Of a DNA stretch of 64,000 nt, positions 56,801 to 64,000 are shown in pieces. Position 1 is the first letter of the stretch, and every line of letters starts with the position of its first letter. Under the pieces are notes generated by a model, which worked only from the letters and a program-made list of their open reading frames with translations, was not told where the DNA came from and made no database searches. A program made the translations under genes and the position numbers. Origin of the DNA: Strix aluco (taxonomy: Eukaryota > Chordata > Aves > Strigiformes > Strigidae); NCBI RefSeq assembly GCF_031877795.1, contig NC_133942.1, positions 3,782,001 through 3,846,000 of the forward strand, written 5' to 3'.

Positions 56801-59800
56801 AAGAAGCTGGTAGCAAAGTACAAGAGGGCCTTTGTGGGCAGACAGTTGCCTCATAGGTGTTGGCTCCTAAAGTCTATGCAAAAAGCAGTTCCTTGAGAAG
56901 GGCAGCAAAATCCCCAGCGGCAACGAGCCAAACTAAATCCATTCCTCAGCTCATGTCACGTACAACTACTCGACTAGGGACAGCACCTCCATGGGTGTCT
57001 CTGAGCATCTCAGCCAAACAGCTCTAAGGTGGGAGATGTCTACAAGTCAGGATCATTACCTAGGTCAAGATGTAAAGATAAGAAGGGGTTAATTCCATGT
57101 AGCCAAGTTTGCTGACCCTACAATCCAGGTACCAAGAACTCCCTATGGCCACCTGGAGCCCTGTGGCACATGCTACACAGACCTGCTTGCCAAAGGACCC
57201 CAGGAGCAGTCTACAGGCAAAGGCAACATCAGCTCCCAGTGTTACTGGGAAGAACGCACCCAGGCAGGACTGGGGATGGGGTGGCAGGTTGAACCAGCTG
57301 CCCCAGCCCCACCAACCCCTGCCAGCTCACCAAGCCCTTCCCCACCCAAGGACCTGGTCACCCACCAGTCCCTGCACCAGCTCAGCCCAGCAGCAAGGTT
57401 CCTCATACGTGATTCAAGAGACAGAGCTGCTTTTCCTGCTATAGCAACTGTCATCCTCAGATGACAACACTGCAAAATCTGAGGCCTGGACTGATCACGT
57501 CCACCAAGCACACGCCTCCAGGGTGGGGTCATCAGAACAAAAAATGACCTGGACTCGGGAGCAAGTGGATTTAGGGAGGAGAAGGCAAGAATCTGCCTTT
57601 GGTTTTGACATGAGCTACTACTAAAGGATGTTTCCGCCAAGGCAAGAGGGCGGGACCTGAATTTTGTCTCTCAGTCTGAAGATGGAAACACAGTAATCAG
57701 AGAGGTCAAAAATACACCTGGCCTGAAGTGTGGGAGGTGGAGTAACAGCCTTCTGAAGGGTCCAGGCTGGGGCCTTGGCCCAAAACCACTGCAGCAACCT
57801 GTGTTCGTTGTCTAGTTGTACCTGTAACTGCTCCTCCCAGCCATCACCACTCGGAAGGATCAAAGAGTAGAGCAGGAGCTGGAAACACCACTTCCAGGCC
57901 CTGTTCAAACCCCAGGTGGAAATTTCAACCAGTGAACATCCTGAGGTTACTCCAGCTCTCCATTCTATGTGTAGCAAGCTACACATAGAAAAGCCTGAAC
58001 CTCTGAGGAGAGGTGGAGGGAGCTGGGCTGGGTTAGCATGGCAAAGAGAAGGGGGGATCGAATGACTGTCTGCAACAACCAGAAGAGCAGCTGCAAAGAT
58101 GATGAAGACTCATTTCAGTCTTGCAGACAAGGTGAAATACTCATAAATGACAGTTTGTGAGTGGACCCCAGAAAAAGCCTCTTCATTAAGAAATGGTGCA
58201 ATCCTGGAGAAGGTACCCAGAAAGGTGGGATCCCCATCCTCACAGGCTTTCCAGATGCAGCTAGACAAAAACAAGGCTGCAGGCAGCAGCTGAACTAGAA
58301 ATGTCCAGGACAGTTATGTAAGGAAGGCCCATTTCCGAAAATGCAGGGACCCTGAAAAGGCCATTTCAGTCATTGTGGATAACTGGTGGAAAATGAACCC
58401 CCCAGCAGAACAGCAGAAAGAAGGACAGCAAAGGAGGATTGGAGAGGCACAATGTGGCTGCACCCAGAAAGGACTGTGCAACCACTGTGTCCAGGCCACC
58501 ACCTAGCACTACAAGAGGAAGGAAAAAAACCTGTCCAGAGCAAACCTCCAAGAATAGCTCCAAACAGGGTGTAAAACAGGCCGTGTTGCCTGGTCTGCAT
58601 GCCTAGGTGAAGACGAGAAGCAGATATCAAGCTCTGTAAGCACTACAGGGAAGATGAAACCTGATCCTCAAGGCTTGATCTATGAGCCAAAGGCAAAACA
58701 CAAAGCTGAGGTCAGAAGAGCTCAAAACGCACAAAAAAAAAAAAAAAAAAAACAGTGATCAGAGGCACCAGGAGCAAGTGGAGCTTCTGCATCTCGGCGC
58801 TTTGTCATACAGATGCATTGCCCCTTCCCAAAAGACCTGTTCAAAGTCTGAAAAAGGTCTCTAGGCTTGATCCAAGGACCACTCATTAGCCTCTGGTTTA
58901 TTCTCTTCCAAGCTACTCCACCTGCACAACTCGGCTGTGCTAGGAAGCAGAAGTCACTACCCTGGTCTGCTAACCTAGCAGAGAAGCACCAGTTGCAACC
59001 TGCATCTTCTTATAGATCCCAATAAATGGGATCAAAGTCTTGTCCTGGGGAATGAGGTGTTTATTAGGATTCCCTCCAGACAGGTGCACACTACTACTCC
59101 ATTCATGAACAGACTTTCCATTGTGCTTGGGCTGCCTTCCCCAACAGGTACCTTGAAGGAATAATCTGGAACTAGTCAAAGTGTTGTATCGTGGAAAATA
59201 GGCACACTCTTAAGGATTAAAAGGACTCACCTGTAATTACCACAGCCGCTGCACCCATCATCTTAGCAACAAGCACGTTAACAAGGCCAATTGGTCCTGG
59301 GTACAAAGGGGAGAAAGAGAATATATACAGCTGCAGACAGCACCAGTCACAGGCTCTGAGCACGCCCAGAGCTCAGCTTTAGCTCCTAAAGGAGGCTCCG
59401 ACTGCATTTCCGGGGGGCAGTTCTGGGATCACGGCATAACCACAATCCCAGGGTAGTGAGACCAGCTGCTGAGAGAGCAGCTACTGCTACATGAGGGGCT
59501 CTGCAAGGAGAACACCCCCCCTCCCTCTGCTCCCTCAAGCAGACAGGCTCAGCATGCCCAGACACCGCACTTGGCATTTGGGCTGCTCCAAATGCAGCAC
59601 AGGGCAAGGCCAGCCTCAATCTCCCCCTCGGCATCCCTGTAACTCTGCCACGGCCTAGAAGCACAGCTTGCACCCTGCCCAGCCCCCTCCATGCGACAGC
59701 AGGCAGAGAACCCAAGAACTGAGTATGTTTACTGTACCAGAGCCGGACACAAAGACTTTGCTTCCCAGAGTGACTCCCGCTCTTTTGCAGGCATGGATTC

Positions 59801-62439
59801 CCACGGAAAGGGGCTCGATAAGGGCTCCTTCCTCAAAGGTGACATTATCTGGAAGCCTGCAAGAACCAGACACAAGCAACAGTCACCGAAGAGGTTTATA
59901 AGGGTGATGAGGAAATCCACGACACTCGAAGACCAAACATGGGTCTAAATCACAGTGGCAAAATATACTCTCACCCTCGGTCTGAGAAATGCAGGGCTGG
60001 AACCCGTTTCAAGAGGTTATACTGCCTCTTTCCCTCCTCTGAAGCAGCATCAAGGGCACCTAAACCATCTACCAGTGAGGTTTGCCCAAGCACCAAACAT
60101 AGGGACCCACAAAACTCCCCACATCATCTCTCCAGTACTTGCTGAGTCAACCTGAAAACTCACTTTGCCACTCCTTCCCTTTGGAATGAACCCCACAGCC
60201 GTGTATGCGTCACCATGAAAGCTGCCCTGTGGCTGAGACCCACCCCTGAGCTCCCAGACCCCTCATCTAGGTTGAATCATTCAGCTCCACGCTTTTAGAA
60301 AACATCTTGCTGCCAATGGTGGCGTCACATAAAGCAAAAGCAGCCAGATCCAGGCCTCCCCATCACGCGCTGGATGTCCTCCCCTGATGCACCAAGTGTT
60401 TCAACCAGTGGACTGGTCCCAGCACGCACCCTCCTAGTAGTCAGGGAAAATGTGTTCCGTGGGTATCAAACAGCTTTTGGACAGAAACAGCACTGTAATG
60501 CAGCTAGTGTAAGTGATGGAAAAAAGCAGAGGGGGGTGAAACCCTTCTGAACTACTGACAGAAATAAATCTCAGCCCCACAATGCAGCCCTCCAGAAAAC
60601 CACCAGCGTGGGCTCTCACACAGAGGGTGCTGGGAGCTGTGTCTGCGAGGACTGTCTTTCTGACAGCCCTAGGAAGCGCATGGGCACATCTCAGCCAAGG
60701 CAACACGAAGCCAAAGTAATGGAAATGACACTTGTGGGAAGACAGCGGTAAGATATCTGTATGTCCCTTAACTCCAGGAGGCATTAAAAGGCTGACTCCA
60801 GGAGTTCAGTTGTCTCAGAGTTTGGCATCACATCTGCTCCTACTGGGTCTGGGCACTGTCCCCGTCAATGGGGAGGGCAGCTCTGCAGCACGATCCACCT
60901 CCATCAAATTACACAGAGCCTGTTTGCCAGCAGAAGGACAGACAATATCTGCCCAAACATCCGAGAGCCCACGAAGCTCAGCCATCATCTTTTTTTAGCA
61001 AATCTGTGCTGGCAGAGCAACTTCATGCCAGGGAATCTGCTCTGCATCAGATGGCCACAGCATTGCTGATCTGAAACTGGGAGCAGGCTTTGCATTTCAA
61101 AGCTCTAAAAAAAATAAAACAAACCAAAAACTTAGCCAAAGTAATATTTACTCAAATTGGAGAAAAAAGCGAAACCCTGGAAGAAGACAGCTACAAACCA
61201 GTGACTTCCTCCCATGCAAAAACTTGTGGTGTTGTCAGAAAATGTTATTTTAACACACAGCAAATCAGTGACAGTGGGTCTGGACAGTGAGAAATGAGTC
61301 CCATCCAGACCAGCATTTCATCCTGACAGCAGCTGCTTGGGATCTGTTTTGAAAGAAGCTTCCTGCCTGAGGACTCTCATGAGAAGAGCATTTAAGTGCC
61401 TCCTTCCGACTGATGTGATCCTGAACACCTCCTCTGCAGACACCAAAGGTCAAGCCCAAGGACGTTCCTGCTCATGGAAGTACCAGCTCCATACAGACTG
61501 AGAAAGAACAAGCTCCACAGGTAGACCAATCTCAGGGGGCCCCTACCTTAGACTATTTTTAACTCTTTGTATAAATACACATATGTGGGTATAACTTGCA
61601 GAGGTTTATTTGGGTTTCTAGCGTATTTGCCACAGTACTTAAGCACAGACTTGCTTTTAAATGTGTCAGTCCTGCCACAATTAAGAACTCACTCAAGTTG
61701 GCTAACTGGATATGAAAACAGATGTGTAATGCTGGCAGCTTAGTGGGGCCAGAGTCACACAGAAAAGCAGCTTAGCAGAGACACTGCTTTCTGTTCCTGT
61801 TCTAGGAAGTAGGATGATTTTGTTTCAAATGACAGAGCAAGGTGTCAGCAGCCAATGTGGTGTTTCCTGAAAAGCAGCAATAAAGCTAGCTCAGCTCCAA
61901 GAATCAAAGACATTCAGGCACTGTCCTAAGAAGGCAAGGATATAAAAAGACAGCAGAAAAGAAACCAAGAGCAGGGAGCAAACGGGAAAAGGAAAATATT
62001 AAAAGAGTAAAACAGTGGTGACAGCCCAGGAAACATGCAAGAAATGTTTATTTATGTCTGGCACCAGAGGTGCTAAACTACACCTGCCTGACAAACCCTC
62101 TGCAAAGTGGCTGCCATCCAAGCCTCATGCATGTCATTTATGGATCAAAAAGCAATAAAATCTGTTGTGTTCAAGTAAAGAGTGCTCATTGCAATACTCA
62201 AAAGGACCAAGAGGCAACTGCTTCAGCTAATCCCCCCCCAGGGAGTATGTATTTGTCTGCAAAGGAAGCACCGACTAACTTGTAGCAGTAGCTGGCACTG
62301 TGCTTGTAGTAGCGGCACAAGTTCCCGTTATCGGGAGGTGTCGCACAGAAGAAGATGGTTGGAGACAGGTTATAGCGGCCAGTTTTACAGAACTCATCCA
62401 TTTCTCTTGGGACGCCAGGCTCGATGGCCACTCGATCAC
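47846..62439 (-). CDS. SORD: SORD, sorbitol dehydrogenase (exons 4-9, partial)
   Basis: Zinc- and NAD-dependent enzyme of the medium-chain dehydrogenase family that oxidises sorbitol to fructose in the cytosolic polyol pathway. Six exons in transcript order: 62439-62280, 59856-59738, 59296-59231, 50822-50647, 49827-49706, 48011-47846. Phase is kept throughout and 269 codons are read, equivalent to human residues 89-357 with no net length change. Visible: [22 protein letters not shown], the zinc-site Glu region in [10 protein letters not shown], the Rossmann glycine pattern GSGPIGL, the NAD-specific Asp after VVIT (codon split by an intron), [15 protein letters not shown] and the terminal KCDPSDHSP. 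The first about 88 residues, with the other zinc ligands, lie beyond the right edge. Two donors are weak: GTACAG (59737) and GTTAGT (62279). Convergent with DUOX2 as in human. Confidence 0.95.
51334..52175 (-). repeat. CR1 LINE, young-looking, in SORD intron 6
   Basis: Reverse-oriented CR1 of about 840 bases: tail (CACAGAATCCCAGAATCATC), 3' UTR, and the end of the reverse transcriptase frame read on the minus strand ([17 protein letters not shown]). The first 510 bases are nearly identical to the plus-strand copy at 21705-22210. It is 5'-truncated and its frame is not continuous. Confidence 0.93.
53322..54118 (-). repeat. CR1 LINE of another subfamily in SORD intron 6
   Basis: Reverse-oriented CR1: tail GGAATCATAGAATGGTTTGG, then GGGATGCCTTCCACTAGCCC, and further into the reverse transcriptase end (minus-strand [26 protein letters not shown]). 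It differs clearly from the copy at 51334-52175, so it belongs to another CR1 subfamily. Truncated at its 5' end. Confidence 0.92.
58733..58752. repeat. Poly(A) tract, 20 bases
   Basis: Uninterrupted A run in SORD intron 6. It is not joined to any recognisable retrocopy. Confidence 0.85.
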
Positions 62440-64000
62440 CTGCCAGGGTGAAAGCAGACTGGGTTACTTGGGAAGAAGGTGGGCACACAGGTATGAGTAG
62501 CACCAAACAACCACGGAAGACAGCATGAAACCCTGGCACAAGAGAAGCATGAGGGACATCTGCTAACTGAGAAAGATCACGCTGCACACACCAGGCAAGC
62601 TCTTAACACTTCCTCTGCAGCAGCCTCATCACCAAGAGCTTCACAGTTACTTGAAAAGAGCTGGTGCTTCAGAGGCACAGACACAGAGCAGATGGAAGCT
62701 CAGTCACATACAAACCTCTCTCCAGCTGCCTTGCACTCAACCTTAGCAGATGAAAAGGCAGCCCTCACCCCAGGCAATCACACAGTGACCAGACTTTTTT
62801 CTGTAGTATCTGTAGTAATAGGAAGAGGAAATAATTAGGACAAAGCAGGTGAGCTCTGCTGGCCACCAAGCTGCAAGCTGGAAAGGGCTGTTCCTTGGGA
62901 AGGAAGCTTATGGTGCAGAAGCACACTCAGGAGTCAGGCAGGACTTATCAGGGAACACAGACATTTTGATGCTGTGATGGAGTAGCTTAGACTGCTGGAA
63001 GAACACATGCTGCAAGACAAAGAGTAATTATTTAATCGCAATAATGAGGTAGGAGGGACTGAAGAAAATAACTGCAATACAACTTGCAAGTACGCAAGGG
63101 ACACAGGACGGCCCATTTTATTTGGCAGATGAAGCCAATCAAAGCCGAAGCTCTCCACCAACAGGCTTTCAATCAGACACGGTGACAAGCAGGAGGATGG
63201 ATTGTAATAAATAACCATCTAGCCCACTGCACAGCCTCTGATATGGCCAACGAGGGATGTCTGGGGGTGAGAGGAGCAGGACAAGGAGGACAAGCACATA
63301 GTGAATGTTCTCCCAGCCTCCCATTACATTCAGCTGTGGGGCCTCCCGAGCTGCATGTGGTTTCTTTGTATTCAGTAATCCTCAACAATTTCTCCTTACC
63401 TTCCACCATGTAAACTTTTAGCACCCACATTATCCTTTGCGAAGGAGGCCTGCAGGTCTGCTACAACTTAGGTGAGTGCTGCACTTGGCTGCTGCTGTCC
63501 CTTGCTCTTGTATCGGAGGAATCAGAGAACAGACAACCTTTATGTGCCCTCCCCCTGCCCTCCACGAGCCTTCAGACCTGTGTCACATGTCCTGGAGTTG
63601 TCTCTCCAGCTCCTAGCTCAAGTTCCTAAGTTAGTTATTCGTCATAGCGATGTCGCTCCACATCTCATCATCTCCTTGTCCTCTGAAACTTATTCTTTTG
63701 TCTCCCTTTGGAATGGAGGAGACCAGAACTGCATGCAGAGCTCCAGATGTGCACTGATGGCCTCTGACTGAGTCTCTGTCCCTTTCGTAACACTATTTTT
63801 CACCATTACTGAGCCAACATTCCCATGCACTGTGTCAGAGCCAAAGGTCTCACTCTTCAGCAGTGATGGTCAGCCCATCATATTAGATATGAAGCTGGTT
63901 TTGTTTCTTCTGTCGTGGACATCACTTTATGTTTATCTGCATTGAATCTCACCTGCATCTTATTGCCCAGGCACCCTTAAGGTCTCTGTGTAACTCTTGC
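62440..64000 (-). other. SORD: SORD intron 3, left part
   Basis: Sequence upstream of the SORD exon starting at 62439. I looked for the preceding exon (CGSDVHYW, LGHEASGTVEKVG) and did not find it, so it is outside the window. The last few hundred bases are CR1-like. Confidence 0.7.
63560..64000 (-). repeat. Old CR1 LINE, cut by the window edge
   Basis: Reverse-oriented CR1-like sequence with GACCAGAACTGCATGCAGAG (the usual 'acts as ... in CR1' segment), and TTTATCTGCATTGAATCTCA near the end. Strongly diverged. The left edge is uncertain and the right part continues past the window. Confidence 0.65.

Larger units (their letters stand above)
50823..59230 (-). other. SORD: SORD intron 6, 8.4 kb
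   Basis: The longest intron in the window. It carries two CR1 elements (51334-52175, 53322-54118) and a 20-base poly(A) run (58733-58752). No other exon or RNA gene was recognised in it. Confidence 0.8.

Overview
This is a vertebrate nuclear genome window, almost certainly from a bird. The genes are split into many short exons with GT/AG junctions, there are many CR1 LINE fragments (the dominant avian retroelement), introns are compact, and no mammalian SINEs were seen. All gene calls come from reading exons by eye and checking that reading phase carries through every splice junction. Species is not determined.

Layout. 1-4.6 kb: no recognisable exon. 4.6-9.4 kb (+): DUOXA1, six coding exons, 326 codons. 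9.4-13.5 kb: gap between the 3' ends of two convergent genes. 13.5-18.5 kb (-): DUOXA2, six coding exons, 322 codons. About 21.1-21.2 kb: CpG island with a compact divergent promoter. 26.1-45.1 kb (+): a full dual oxidase, called DUOX2 by position, 33 coding exons, 1539 codons, unbroken. 45.1-47.8 kb: gap between convergent 3' ends. 47.8-62.4 kb (-): the last six exons of SORD (sorbitol dehydrogenase); its first exons lie past the right edge.

The order DUOXA1(+), DUOXA2(-), DUOX2(+), SORD(-) is the human 15q21 block read backwards, as I recall that block. This is why the oxidase is called DUOX2 and the two maturation factors are assigned as they are. No DUOX1 exon was found in the 4.6 kb upstream of DUOXA1, where a divergent DUOX1 might have started.

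How the genes work together. DUOX2 is a calcium-activated, membrane-bound NADPH oxidase that releases hydrogen peroxide outside the cell for thyroid hormone synthesis and mucosal defence. It needs a DUOXA partner to leave the ER and be active. DUOXA2 and DUOX2 start head to head from one promoter, which would co-express the pair. SORD is an unrelated polyol-pathway enzyme that is simply a syntenic neighbour.

The most interesting points are: a possible short DUOX2 isoform made by reading into intron 15, ending at a stop inside a poly(A) signal; signs of concerted evolution between the two DUOXA genes; a DUOXA2 stop codon directly abutting AATAAA; and two near-identical CR1 copies in opposite orientation about 29 kb apart around DUOX2.
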